A stretch of DNA of 64,000 nucleotides from Brevipalpus yothersi (lineage: Eukaryota > Arthropoda > Arachnida > Trombidiformes > Tenuipalpidae): the NCBI GenBank assembly GCA_003956705.1, contig QZCP01000121.1, positions 62,001-126,000 on the forward strand, read 5' to 3'. A program made the translations under genes and the position numbers. The notes under the pieces were generated by a model. The model had not been told where the DNA came from, did not search any database, and was given only the letters and a program-made list of their open reading frames with translations. Every line of letters begins with the position of its first letter. Position 1 is the first letter of the stretch. Of this stretch, positions 24,586 to 34,869 are shown piece after piece.

Positions 24586-25296
24586 TTAGAAGATTTTTTC
24601 TTCGTTGCTGTTAGCTATGGCCATAGTTACATTGCACCGGTCAATACAGATTTTCTTTTGCCCAAGAGTTGTTCCATTGGTCAGATCGGTGAAGCGGTAT
24701 TTAGGCTCTTCTTGTTCAGAATACCCTTGAATCGAAAATATAAAATTCATACATTGGTTTACCATCTTTTGGCCACTGACAAGAGGACGAGTGAGAGAGT
24801 AAGAAGCGTCACCAGTCTCAGAATCGAAGGGGAATTTATGATCGTCTTCCATCCAATCTTGAGAATAGCGAAGACCTTTCGAACGAGTTAAGGTTGCTTG
24901 AAGAATGGCGGGTTTGGTCTTGTCACGGTGTGGCATGAATTTTGTATAATAAACCAAAACATTCCTAACTCCACTGACAACCAACGCGTTTTTAGGACTC
25001 TTGGATTCTTTTTGTGGTATTATACTGGACCAAGTAAGGTAGTTTCCAATAGTCAGATTGAATTCGATCTTACAACCTTTGACTTCCCATCCAAACGCGT
25101 AAAACTCTGGTTCCTCCCGAAGTGCCTGTAAGGGAACAATAAATGATCCTTGAGAGGAACATTCATCACTCTGAACTGGACACTCAATCAAAAAGACAAT
25201 AATTGTTAATAATATTACTGATGAAAGCATCGCTTTATAATTCAAAGATTTCAATGTAAACATGTTTGATATGGATTGTGATCGGAAAATTTTCAC
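24586..25296 (-). CDS. DOMON-like secreted protein, copy G (anchor lost)
   Basis: This frame starts after a possible acceptor (cttctcag|GTGAAAA). The Met shared by the family is MFTLKS at 25263. A signal peptide follows (AMLSSVILLTIIVFLIE), then DECSSQGSF, then a DOMON-type beta-sandwich pattern: an FGWEVKG.KIEFNL strand, a W-containing strand, DDHK, and a YSLTRPL strand with the Arg-Pro-Leu typical of DOMON domains. Two Cys close the fold (ICIDRC). It ends EEKIF, where a frameshift relative to copy A removes the Ser/Thr stalk and the membrane helix. The lost helix is still readable downstream (24541-24350, RVYLYVIVSLYIV). An in-frame insertion (VRNVLVYY) is tolerated. It is either a soluble secreted paralogue or a recent pseudogene. 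DOMON assignment is by motif only. Confidence 0.55.
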   Translation of the reverse strand: MKIFRSQSISNMFTLKSLNYKAMLSSVILLTIIVFLIECPVQSDECSSQGSFIVPLQALREEPEFYAFGWEVKGCKIEFNLTIGNYLTWSSIIPQKESKSPKNALVVSGVRNVLVYYTKFMPHRDKTKPAILQATLTRSKGLRYSQDWMEDDHKFPFDSETGDASYSLTRPLVSGQKMVNQCMNFIFSIQGYSEQEEPKYRFTDLTNGTTLGQKKICIDRCNVTMAIANSNEEKIF

Positions 25297-26201
25297 CTGA
25301 GAAGAAGACTGATCAAGTGTTTTTCTTTTCTGGTTGATTTGTAAGCCTAAGTACCTCTGTATGACACATCGAGTGACCTGGAGAGCTCTCGATAGGATTC
25401 CATTGAAGAAGGAGGTCCAGAGTTTTTCTCTTCCTTGTCGAAATTCATATGTCTCAATACATTCTATTGGCCAACTTTGGATGTCATTCGAGAGGGTTGA
25501 GCTCTGATTGATAGAAACCTCCTATCCAGAAGGTGAAGGTCCTAGAAAGCTTGTTTTCAAGAACAGGTGACTCACAGGAAGTTGGCCAGCTGGAAGAGAT
25601 TATTCATTGAAAACCAGAGGGAGAGAAAGAATATTTATCTCAGAGGAGTTGCTCATCCAAGGATGGACGAAAAAATTGAGCTCACATTAATCGAGCAAAA
25701 GATTGTAACAGGGGCAAATTGATGAGAGAGAAGAATTAAATTTGGAAAATGCTGCATCATGAGGAAAAGGGAAGCCCATTAAAAGAGTAACTATCGGTCG
25801 CAACTTGGGTGAGTTTGGAAAAGCAATGAGCACCAGGAGAGGGATTAAAGAGAGCGAATAAAGAATGGAAGGACAACCGATTATAACCGAAAATTAATCA
25901 TTTAATCATATTCCATCAAATTTAAAATATAGAACTAAAAAATTGCTTATCAGACAGAAATTGATAACAACACACAGGCTAACAATTTCACACAAATTCA
26001 TTCAAACTCTCGAAAAATATCTTCTTAAAGTTGGATTTTGATTCCAAGGCCGATATTAGTAAGCGAATATTCAAATGAGCCCTCAGTAAACTCGTGGATA
26101 TGACTTGTATTGATTCAAATTTCAATCAGAGGAATGTTTTGAGTCTTTGGAAGTTTCCTCCATCGTTGCTGTGGTTGTTGTGCTGTAGCTGAGGTGAGAG
26201 T

Positions 26202-26829
26202 TTAATCGCAACGGTTGATAGAGATTCTCATCAGCCGCCGGAATGATCTACAATATAAATCAAAAGAATCGAATACAGGTTCTATTTGATACAAACTCTG
26301 GCCTCGAATGAAGAATACAGAAGTTATATATTCTTTGGTACTTTCCAAAGTGAAGAGGACGAGCGAAAGCATAAGAGAGGATGTTATCATCATAGGTGAG
26401 TTCATGACCATCTTCCACTCCTTTATGAAAATCGGGAAGATCATATTCGGATTTGGTTAAATTTGAATGACGAACGGGGGAGTTTGGGAAAGATGGACTA
26501 AGAACAATAAATTCATGAACTTCTCCTGGACTTCCGAGGACTGCTATTCCAGACCAAGGATGTAAGATTTTGACAGCCAGGTTGAATTCGATCTTATCAC
26601 CGTTGACTTTCTAATCAAATCTGAAAAACAAATCGTCAGTAGAATTCATTGGAGCAGTGAATGATCCTTGAGAGGGACAAAAATCACTCTTAACTGGACA
26701 CACAATCAAAAAGATGATAATTGTTGGTGGAATGACTGATGAAAGCATCGCCACATAATTTGAAGATTCCAATGTAAACTTATTGGATTGCGATCGAAAG
26801 CTTCTCAAGAGCCTAACTATCGGTTGCAA
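26202..26829 (-). pseudogene. DOMON-like gene, copy F (broken)
   Basis: Closest to copy B (33731-34441): shared words include DFCPSQGSFTAPMNSTDD and FIRGQSLYQIEP. A TAG appears where copy B reads the Trp-Lys-Val strand (near 26611), and the downstream half (26444-26202) is in another frame. The start region is fused to LEV-10-intron-like sequence from about 26815, so the usual promoter and 5' exon are missing. Confidence 0.85.
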
Positions 26830-27424
26830 CTTGGATGAGTTTCAAAAAGAAAAATTCGAGAAAATTTGAGCCAGCGTCGAGAGTAACTGATGTTTTTCGA
26901 ATAGAAAAAAAAGTTTGACCAATTTTTTGTCGATTGGTGGAAAAAGAGGAGAATTTCATGCTTCGTTTCGGACAATTCTTTCGGTAGAGGCAGATCTTTA
27001 AATCATTCCACAGGCTCTTGAGAATAGGTGTCATCAGTGATTTTGGGAAGAGTTCACCTAGAATCCAAGACACTGCGTTGGAGAAGGTATTTTATTGACC
27101 TTGACCTCAAATAGGCTTATGATGTAGCGCCATCAAATGAAGAATTAAAAGACAGCCAATTATTTTGGATGATTTAATTATAGTCAATCGAAGTGAAAAT
27201 ATTGAACTGAAAAAAGCTTATCAGAAAGGGAGAAAATGTTTACAATACACAGGCTGACAATTACATACAAATAAACTCTCAAATAATGTCTTCTCATCGT
27301 GAGAGCTCCTATTCCAGAGCTAGTATTGGCAGATTCATATTCACACGAGCCATCAGAGCACTATTAGGTATGATTAGCACTGGCTGAAATTCCAACCAGA
27401 GAAATGGTCCGAGTTTCTGACGCC

Positions 27425-28093
27425 TTAGACGATTTTCTCTTCGTAAGGTTTAGTTATGGCCACAGTGACATTACAACGGTCAATACAGATTTTCATTTGC
27501 GAGAGGATTGTTTGATTGATCAGATCGGTGAAGCTTGATTTAGGCTGTATTTGTCCAAGATCCCAGCCTAGAATCAAAAATATAAAATCCATGCATTGGC
27601 TCACCATCTTTTGGTCACTGATGAGAGAACGAGAGAAAGAGTAAGAAGCGCTGCCAGACTTGGAATCGTAGAAGAGTTTATGATCGTCTTCTATCTTTTC
27701 TTGAGAGTAGCGAAGACCTTCAGAACGAGTTAAGGTTGCTTGACGAATGCGGGGCTTTGGGATGCCGAAATTCGGAATTGCTGGATAATGAACAATAACA
27801 TCACTAACAACCGATGCGTTTCCAGGGCTTTTGGATTCTTTTTGGAGTATTATACCGGACCAAGTTTGGCCGTTCCACATTTTCAGATTGAATTTTATCT
27901 TACTACCGTTGACTTCCCATCGAAATGCGTAAAATCCTGGTAACCCTCCAAATATATCAAAAGGGACAATAAATGATCCTTGAGAGGAACATTCATCGTC
28001 CTGAACTGGACGCACAATCAAAAAGATGATAATTGTTGATAAAATCACTAATGAAAGCGTCGCTCTATTTTTCAAAGATTTCAATGTAAACAT
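27425..28093 (-). CDS. DOMON-like secreted protein, copy E (anchor lost)
   Basis: 222 codons start at the family Met (MFTLKS). An in-frame TGA lies just upstream (GTGAAAAGTTTTTGA), so the upstream short exon cannot be joined as in copy B. A signal peptide (LSLVILSTIIIFLIV) is followed by DECSSQGSF and the DOMON-like strands FRWEVNGSKIKFNL, WSGIILQKES, EDDHK and YSFSRSL, then QCMDF and ICIDRC. It ends EEKIV at the same relative place as copies G and D, so the loss of stalk and helix was probably inherited from a common ancestor. The frame is uninterrupted despite many substitutions. Confidence 0.55.
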   Translation of the reverse strand: MFTLKSLKNRATLSLVILSTIIIFLIVRPVQDDECSSQGSFIVPFDIFGGLPGFYAFRWEVNGSKIKFNLKMWNGQTWSGIILQKESKSPGNASVVSDVIVHYPAIPNFGIPKPRIRQATLTRSEGLRYSQEKIEDDHKLFYDSKSGSASYSFSRSLISDQKMVSQCMDFIFLILGWDLGQIQPKSSFTDLINQTILSQMKICIDRCNVTVAITKPYEEKIV

Positions 28094-28441
28094 ATTGTGT
28101 GTGAATATTGATCAAAAACTTTTCACTTGTGAAGTAGAGTGATGAAGTGTTTTTTCTTTTCTGGTTGATTCTTGAGCTTGAGTACCTCTGTATGACACAT
28201 CAAGTGATCTGAAGAGTTCTCGATAGAGTTCCATTGAAAAATCAGGTTCAGAGTTTCTCTCGTTCTTGTCAAAATTCAAATGTCCCAAGACATTCTATTG
28301 GTCAACTCTGGATGTCATTCGAGAGAGGAGTCTGATTCACAGAGACCTCCTATCTAGAAGGTAAAGGTCATAAAAATCTTGTTCTCAAGTCCAGGTGACT
28401 CACAGGAGGTCAGCTAGAAGAGATGATTCATTGAAAACCAG

Positions 28442-28495
<54 letters not shown>

Positions 28496-28511
28496 GGAGA
28501 GAGAGAAAGAG
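28442..28511. repeat. (GA)n / (GACA)n microsatellite
   Basis: GA repeats interrupted by a short GACAGACA segment and ending GGGAGAGAGAGAAAG. Located just 5' of the copy E promoter region. Confidence 0.95.
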
Positions 28512-28734
28512 AAATACAAAACGCTGAGGAGTTGTTGGTGGAAGAGTCTTCTCAGTGTTGCAGATACTTCGTTCGAGGCTGTAATCCGTTCACTTCGACC
28601 TCAAATAGGTTCATAATAGGTAGAATCAATATGGAGAGAAATATTCAAAACTCTCTTGTCGAGAGAATTCCAAATTCAACTCATGAGAAGAAAAAATGAG
28701 TGGATTTCCGAATCAAAATATTTACCGAAAGAGA

Positions 28735-28962
28735 GGGACAACCGATTATTTTGGATAATTTGATCATATTTCATCAGATTAAAAATATAGAATTAGAAAA
28801 TTGCTCATCAGAGAGAAATTGATTACAGCACACAGGATAACAATTTCACACAAATTCATACGGACTCTGAAAAAGATATCTCCTTAAGAGAAGAGAAGAG
28901 AAGTTGAGAGAAGAATAAGTGTGGTGCACTTTGGTTAGCTCATTCACTTCGATATCCAGGAT
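28735..28962 (-). pseudogene. Tail of a copy-B-type DOMON gene fused to an ATP9 remnant
   Basis: Positions 28735-28890 match the 3' end and 3' flank of copy B (33510-33690). The body of that gene is missing. The sequence then passes into about 55 bases of ATP9 (cactttggttagctcattcac) and reaches the same ATP9/LEV-10 junction as in other units at about 28962. Confidence 0.75.
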
Positions 28963-29079
28963 AGAGAGAGCCTGAGATTTATAGTGTCAAATAAAGTGGT
29001 CAATTCCTCCAAAGGTGATCTGCAATTCTTAGCTATTGTCAATCGTAGAGCAAAAGGTAGATAAAAAACAATCACTCAC

Positions 29080-29193
29080 CTGATGCATCTTATGGTAATT
29101 TATCTTTTTGATTGAATCAAGCATAAGAAAACTGGTGGAGAAGCTATGGATACAATACAAGCAGAAAAATAATACCAGGGCGTAATTGGACAT
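29080..29193 (-). pseudogene. Relic copy of the LEV-10-like signal-peptide exon (2)
   Basis: A 114-base counterpart of exon 1 (22045-21931), one base shorter. The frame shifts after about 12 codons and the donor CAG|gtgagt is now in phase 0, which cannot join the G|AA acceptor of exon 2. Confidence 0.85.
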
Positions 29194-29490
29194 GGCCCAG
29201 TACGAGTTAGCTGAGCATCAATTTAAATCAGAATATGATGATGATTTAATTATATTCAATCGAAGTGAAAATATTGACCCAGACAAATGCTTATCAAAAA
29301 GAAAATGTTTACAATATACAGGCTGACAATTACATACAAATAAACTCTCAAATAATGTCTTCTCAAAGTAAGAGCTCCTATTCCAGAGCTAGTATTGGCA
29401 GATTCATATTCACATGAGCCATCAGAACACTAGGTATGATTAGCATTGGTTTAAATTGGAGCCAGAGAAATGCTTCGAGTTTCTGGAACC

Positions 29491-30159
29491 TTAGAAGATT
29501 TTTTCTTCGTTGCTGTTAGCTATGGCCACAGTTACATTGCAACGGTCAATACAGATTTTCATTTGCCCAAGAGTTGTTCCATTGGTCAGATCAGTGAAGC
29601 TGGATTTGGGCTCTATTTGTTCAAAATCCCGGCCTTGAATCAAAAATATAAAATTCATACATTGGTTTACCATCTTTTGGTCACTGACAAGAGGACGAGT
29701 GAAAGAGTAAGAAGCGTCACCAGTTTCAGAATCGAAGGTGAGTTTATGATCGTCTTCCATCCAATCTTGAGAATAACGAAGACCTTTGGAACGAGTTAAG
29801 GTTGCTTGAAGAACGGCGGGTTTCGGGACGCGGTAAGACATGAAGGTTGTACAATAAATAATGACACCACTAACAACCAATGCGTTTCCAGGGCTTTTGG
29901 ATTCTTTTTGGAGTATTATACCGGACCAAGTAAGGTAGTTTCTCATAATCAGATTGAATTCGATCTTACTACCTTTGACTTCCCATTCAAACACGTAAAA
30001 CCCTGGTCCCTCCCGAAGTGCCTCTAAGGGAACAATAAATGATCCTTGAGAGGAACATTCATCACTCTGAACTGGACACACAATCAAAAAGACAATAATT
30101 GTTAATAATATTACTGATGAGAGCATCGCTTTATAATTCAAAGATTTCATTGTAAACAT
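29491..30159 (-). CDS. DOMON-like secreted protein, copy D (anchor lost)
   Basis: 222 codons from the family Met (MFTMKS), very similar to copies G and C. It has a signal peptide, DECSSQGSF, FEWEVKGSKIEFNL, WSGIILQKES, EDDHKLTFD, YSFTRPL, QCMNFIFLIQG, PKSSFTDLTNGTT and ICIDRC, then a stop after EEKIF. A candidate first exon lies at 30354-30307 (MEPFDTSPGHSMCCTE, then gtactt), but the spliced frame meets TGA before MFTMKS, so it would be a leader or upstream frame. A 56-base tandem duplication in the 5' intron (30185/30241) gives this copy two possible acceptors. The frame is intact and sequence-diverged, which favours a live gene, but I cannot test for selection. Confidence 0.6.
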   Translation of the reverse strand: MFTMKSLNYKAMLSSVILLTIIVFLIVCPVQSDECSSQGSFIVPLEALREGPGFYVFEWEVKGSKIEFNLIMRNYLTWSGIILQKESKSPGNALVVSGVIIYCTTFMSYRVPKPAVLQATLTRSKGLRYSQDWMEDDHKLTFDSETGDASYSFTRPLVSDQKMVNQCMNFIFLIQGRDFEQIEPKSSFTDLTNGTTLGQMKICIDRCNVTVAIANSNEEKIF

Positions 30160-30435
30160 ATTGTGTCTGAATATTGATCAAGAACTTTTCACCTGTGAAG
30201 TAGAGTAATGAAGTGTTTTTCTTTCCTGGTTGATCGGAAGCTTTTCACCTGAGAACAAGACTGATGAAGTGTTTTTCTTTCCTGGTTGATCCTTGAGCTT
30301 AAGTACCTCTGTACAACACATCGAGTGACCTGGAGAGGTGTCGAAGGGCTCCATTGGAAAGGTGGTCCGGAGTTTCTCTCTGATCAAAATTCAGATGCCC
30401 GAAGGCATCCTATTGACCCACTCTGGATGTCCTTG

Positions 30436-30436
<1 letters not shown>

Positions 30437-30495
<59 letters not shown>
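30437..30495. repeat. (GA)n microsatellite upstream of copy D
   Basis: About 58 bases of GA repeats. At the homologous place 5' of copy A (about 38350) only gaagagagatc is present, so the tract expanded after duplication. Confidence 0.97.
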
Positions 30496-30497
<2 letters not shown>

Positions 30498-30699
30498 GGG
30501 TCAAATCAAGAGATGCGACCTCGGAGACTCGTTTCCTAGGTTGAGAGAGTTTGGATGTGGTTCCGTCTTCTCATATGATGGGGAAAAATATACCAACACT
30601 CGAGAATGAATGATTCAATGGGCTGGAGACACACATTTGCTATTGTCGACATCGATTCAGCCTCCTTTTTTTAATGATTCAAGTTCTATTATCGCATTA

Positions 30700-31226
30700 T
30701 TACAATTAATCACGTTAATCTATCCACAGTAACTTGTTGCCACAATGGTACTAGGCGAGAATTTCAAAACATTCAGAGGTACACAGCTAACAACTGTTAG
30801 AAGGAATACTTTCCAAATGCAAAGGAACAAGTCATTATGAATTGTTCATCAAATAATGTCTCCTCAACGTGACAGCCCCCATAGGACATTTTTCCCAGAC
30901 GAATCTTTCTGAACACCATCTCATTGCCTGTGAGTCTACCTGTTCTATCAGTAAAAAGAAATTCGCCTAAGATCTTCTGGTATTGTTGTGGTCCGAACGA
31001 TTGTCCAAGGAATTTCCATATCTCTTCGGATTAAAAAAGAATAAGCAACACGAGCCATTTCAAGATTGACTCTCAATGAAATGGGAATCATATAGGAAAA
31101 AAGAAGTAAAAATCTGAACCAGAATCTATACCAAGGGCAATTGAAGCCTTTCAAATAAATCATAGCAGTTGAGAGAAGAATAGGTGTGATGCACTTTGGT
31201 TAGCTCATTCACTTCGATATCCAGGA
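30700..31226 (-). pseudogene. ATP9 flippase pseudogene fragment 2
   Basis: Two pieces of ATP9 are joined. The first is the 3' end (about 30710-30850, equivalent to 38580-38720). The second is the region around the phosphorylation site up to the exon 2 middle (about 30885-31226, equivalent to 40675-41027). Like fragment 1 it has lost the DKTGTLT Lys and Thr codons and ends at the same breakpoint, showing that the two share an ancestor. Confidence 0.88.
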
Positions 31227-31440
31227 TAGAGAGATGGGAGCATCTGTATTTCAATAATTCTTGACGTTATACCGATTCAGAATACGCATCAGCTCTCCGG
31301 GTGATTCGATGGAGTTCGAATCAAATTATGCCTCAGATTTATAGTGTCAAACAAAGTGGCCAATTCCTTCGAAAGTGGTCTACAATTTTTGAGCTATCGT
31401 CAATCGAAGAGCAAAAGGTAGAGGAAAAACAATCCCTTAC

Positions 31441-31550
31441 CTGATCTATGGTAATTTATCTATTTGATTGAATCAAGCATAAGAAAACTGGTGGAAAAGC
31501 CATGAATGCAATACAAAACGAAAAAAGGAATATCAGGGCGTATTGGACAT
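31441..31550 (-). pseudogene. Relic copy of the LEV-10-like signal-peptide exon (3)
   Basis: A 110-base counterpart of exon 1. A one-base deletion right after the start gives ATGTCCAATACGCCCTGA, a stop at codon 6, plus a further small deletion. Confidence 0.85.
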
Positions 31551-31836
31551 GGCCCAGAACTAGTTAGCTGAGCATCAATTTGAATCAAAATATGATGATT
31601 TAATTATATTCAATCGGAGGGAAAATATTGAACTGAAAAATGCTTATCAAAGAGGAGATGTTTACAATTCACAGGCTGACAATCACATACAAATAAACTC
31701 TCAAATAATGTCTTCTCAACGTAAGAGCTCCCATTCCAGGGCTAGTATTGGCAGATTCATATTCACATGAGCCATCAGAACACTACAAGGTATGATTAGC
31801 ATTGGTTGAAATTCCAACCAGAGAAATGCTTCGAGT

Positions 31837-32541
31837 TTATGGCAATATTTTTTCTTCGTTGCTGTTAGCTATGGCCACAGTTACATTACAACGGTCAATG
31901 CAGATTTCCATTTGCCCAAGAGTTGTTCCATTGGTCAGATCGGTGAAGCTGGATTTAGGCTCGATTTGTCCAAAATCCCGGCCTTGAATCAAAAATATAA
32001 AATTCATACATTGGTTTACCATCTTTTGGTCACTGACAAGAGGACGAGAGAAAGAGTAAGAAGCGTCACCAGTCTTAGAATCGAAGGTGAGTTTATGATC
32101 GTCCTCCTTCCAATCTTGAGAATAGCGGAGACCTTTTGAACGAGTTAAGGTTGCTTGAAGAACGACGGTTTTCAGGCCGCGCAATTCCATGAATGCTGCA
32201 CAATAAACAATAACACCACTAACAACCAACGCGTTTTTAGGACTTTTGGACTCTTTTTGGAGTATTATACCAGACCAAGTGAGGTGGTTTCTCATAGTCA
32301 GATTGAATTCAATCTTACCACCTTTGACTTCCCATTCAAATGCATAAATGCCTGGTGCCTCTGGAACTGCCTCCAAGGGAACAATAAATGATCCTTGAGA
32401 GGAACATTCATCACTCTGAACTGGACACACAATCAAAAAGACAATAACTGTTGATAATATCACTGATGAAAGCATCGCTTTATAATTCAAAGATTTCATT
32501 GTAAACATGTTGTATTTGGGTTGTGATCGATAGCTTTTCAC
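31837..32541 (-). CDS. DOMON-like secreted protein, copy C (anchor lost)
   Basis: 234 codons in one frame that also runs through the 5' acceptor region (VKSYRSQPKYN) to the family Met MFTMKS. A signal peptide is followed by DECSSQGSF, YAFEWEVKGGKIEFNL, WSGIILQKES, EDDHKLTFDSKTG, YSFSRPL, QCMNFIFLIQG and ICIDRC. It ends EEKILP, a different local deletion from copies D and G but the same outcome: no stalk and no membrane helix. The decayed helix-coding sequence is still present downstream at about 31620-31780. Same caveats as the other anchorless copies. Confidence 0.6.
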   Translation of the reverse strand: MKSYRSQPKYNMFTMKSLNYKAMLSSVILSTVIVFLIVCPVQSDECSSQGSFIVPLEAVPEAPGIYAFEWEVKGGKIEFNLTMRNHLTWSGIILQKESKSPKNALVVSGVIVYCAAFMELRGLKTVVLQATLTRSKGLRYSQDWKEDDHKLTFDSKTGDASYSFSRPLVSDQKMVNQCMNFIFLIQGRDFGQIEPKSSFTDLTNGTTLGQMEICIDRCNVTVAIANSNEEKILP

Positions 32542-33730
32542 CTGAGAAGTAGACTGATCAAGTGTTTTTTCTTTTTTGGTTGATTCATGAGCTTAAGTAC
32601 CTATGAATGACACATGGAGTGACCTAGAGAGCTGTCGAAAGGGTTCTATTAAAGAAGGCCCAGAGTTTCTCTCTTTCTTGTCGAAATTTAAATGTCCCAA
32701 TACATTCTATTGGCCAACTCTGGATGTCATTCGGGAGGGTTGAGGTCTGATTCATTGAAAACTTCTATCTAAAAGGTGAAGGTCCTAGAAAGCTTGTTTT
32801 CAAGAACAGGGGACTCACAGGAAGTTGGTCAGCTGGAAGAGATGATTCATTGAAAACCAGAGGGAGAGAAAGAATATTTATCTCAGAGGAGTTGCTCATC
32901 CAAGGATGAACGAAAAAATTGAGCTCACATTAATCGAGCAAAAGATTGTAACAGGGGCAAATCGATAAGAGAGAAGAATTAAATTTGGAAAATGCTGCTT
33001 CATGAGGAAAAGGGAAGCCCATTAAAAGAGTAACTATCCGTCGCAACTTGGATGATTTTCGAAAAGCAATGAGAACCAGGAGAGGGATTAAAGAGAGCGA
33101 ATCAAGTGAAGGAAAATAGAAGATCGACATTCGAGAGAATTTGAGCCAGCGAAAAGTGTATCTTATATTTTACAGAATAGCGAAAAGAATGTTTGACCGC
33201 TTTTATTTTGATTGATGGATGAAGAAAAGAATTTCATGCTTTTTTTGACAATTCTTTCGACATTGTGAAATCTTGGGATCATTTCTTAGGCCCATGAAAG
33301 TTGATGTCATTGGGAAAGTCCACTCAGCAATGCAGATACTTTGTTCGAGGTTCAATCCGTTCATTTCGACCTCAACTAGGTTCATAATTGGGAGAATCAA
33401 TATGAAGAGAAATAATCAAATAATCAAAACTCTCTTCTCAAGAGAATCCCAATTTTAGCTCATGAGAAGAAAAAATGAGTGGAAGTCCAATTCAAATATT
33501 TGCCAAATCAAGAATGAAAGAACAGCCGATTATAACCAAAAATTAATCATTTAATCATATTCCATCGAATTGAAAATAGAGAACTACAAAATTGCTTATC
33601 AGAGAGAAATTGATTACAACACACATGATAGCAATTTCACACAAATCAATACGGACTCTGAGAAAAACTATCACCTTGAAGTTTTCGATTCTATGGCCGA
33701 TATTAGCAAACGAGTATTCACAAGAGCCGT

Positions 33731-34441
33731 CTATTCACTTGGGGGTATTGGTTCTAATTCAATCACAGAAAAGTTTCCGAGAATTTCCTCCGTTGCTGGT
33801 GTAGCTGGGGTCACAGATGAATCGCAACGGTTAATAGAGATTCTCATCAGCCGCCGGAATGATGTACAATATAGATGAGAGTAATTGAATAAGGGTTTGA
33901 TTTGATACAAACTTTGGCCTCGAATGAACAATACAAGAGTTAAATATTTTTTGGTACCTTTTTGGTACTTTTCAGAGTGAAGAGGACGAGCGAAAGCATA
34001 AGAGAGGATGTTATCATCATAGTTTAGTTTATGACCATCTTTCACCCCTCCATAAAAATCATGAAGACCAGATTCGGTTTCGGCTAAAGTTGAATGACGA
34101 ACGGGTGAGTTTGACAAAGATGGACTAAGAACGATAAATTCACCAGCTTCTCCTGGACTTCCGAAGACTGCTATTCCAGACCAAGGATGCATGTTTTTGA
34201 CAGACAGATTGAATTCGATCTTATCACCGTTGACTTTCCAATCGAATCTGTAAAACGAATCGTCAGTGGAATTCATTGGAGCAGTGAATGATCCTTGAGA
34301 GGGACAAAAATCACTCTCAACTGAACACACAATCAGGAGGATGATAATTGTTGATGAAATCACTGATGAAAGTAATGCTTGAAAATTCGAAAATTTCGAT
34401 GCAAACATATTTTGTGTGGATAGTGATCGGAAGCTTTTCAC
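33731..34441 (-). CDS. DOMON-like secreted protein, copy B (divergent type)
   Basis: 236 codons; the family Met is MFASKF at 34408. After the signal peptide come SDFCPSQGSFTAPMNSTDD, FDWKVNGDKIEFNL, HPWSGIAV, DGHKLNYDD, YAFARPL, FIRGQSLYQIKP and ISINRC, then a Thr/Pro stalk (TPATPATEEILG) and a stop at PPSE. One frame over, the sequence continues DGSCEY, the stalk-helix boundary seen in copy A, so the helix was lost by frameshift independently of the D/E/G group. An upstream exon (MEPFESSPGHSMCHEE, then gtactt) could join in phase 0 at tctcag|GTGAAAAG, giving a longer N-terminus here. It differs strongly from copies C, D, E and G, so it is an older paralogue. Confidence 0.6.
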   Translation of the reverse strand: MKSFRSLSTQNMFASKFSNFQALLSSVISSTIIILLIVCSVESDFCPSQGSFTAPMNSTDDSFYRFDWKVNGDKIEFNLSVKNMHPWSGIAVFGSPGEAGEFIVLSPSLSNSPVRHSTLAETESGLHDFYGGVKDGHKLNYDDNILSYAFARPLHSEKYQKGTKKYLTLVLFIRGQSLYQIKPLFNYSHLYCTSFRRLMRISINRCDSSVTPATPATEEILGNFSVIELEPIPPSE

Positions 34442-34629
34442 CTGAGAAGAAGACTAATGAAGTGTTTCTCCTTTTTGGTTGAATCTTGAGCTTAAGTACC
34501 TCTTCATGACACATCGAGTGACCTGGAGAGCTCTCGAAGGGCTCCATTGGAAGAGAGGCCCTGAGTTTCTCTCTGATCAAAATTCAGATGCCCGAAGACA
34601 TCCTATTGACCCACTTTGGATGTTATTTT

Positions 34630-34642
34630 AGAGAGAGAGAGA

Positions 34643-34690
<48 letters not shown>
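34630..34690. repeat. (GA)n microsatellite upstream of copy B
   Basis: About 60 bases of GA, at the position homologous to the tract at 30437-30495 and absent next to copy A. Confidence 0.97.
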
Positions 34691-34692
<2 letters not shown>

Positions 34693-34869
34693 AGGTCAAA
34701 TCAAGAGATGCGACCTCGGAGACTCGTTCCCAAGGTTGAGAGAGTTTGGATGTGGTTCTGTTTTCTCTTGTGATAAGGAAAAATATACCCAAACCCGAGA
34801 ATAAATGACTTAATGGGCTAGAGACACACATTTGCTATTGTCAACATAAATTCAGCCTCCTTTTTCCAA

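Noticed and set aside
24565..24891. Plus-strand frames over the DOMON-like copies (also at 29470 and 31912)
   Set aside because: They recur only because the minus-strand genes are duplicated; the minus-strand frames carry the signal peptide and conserved Cys.
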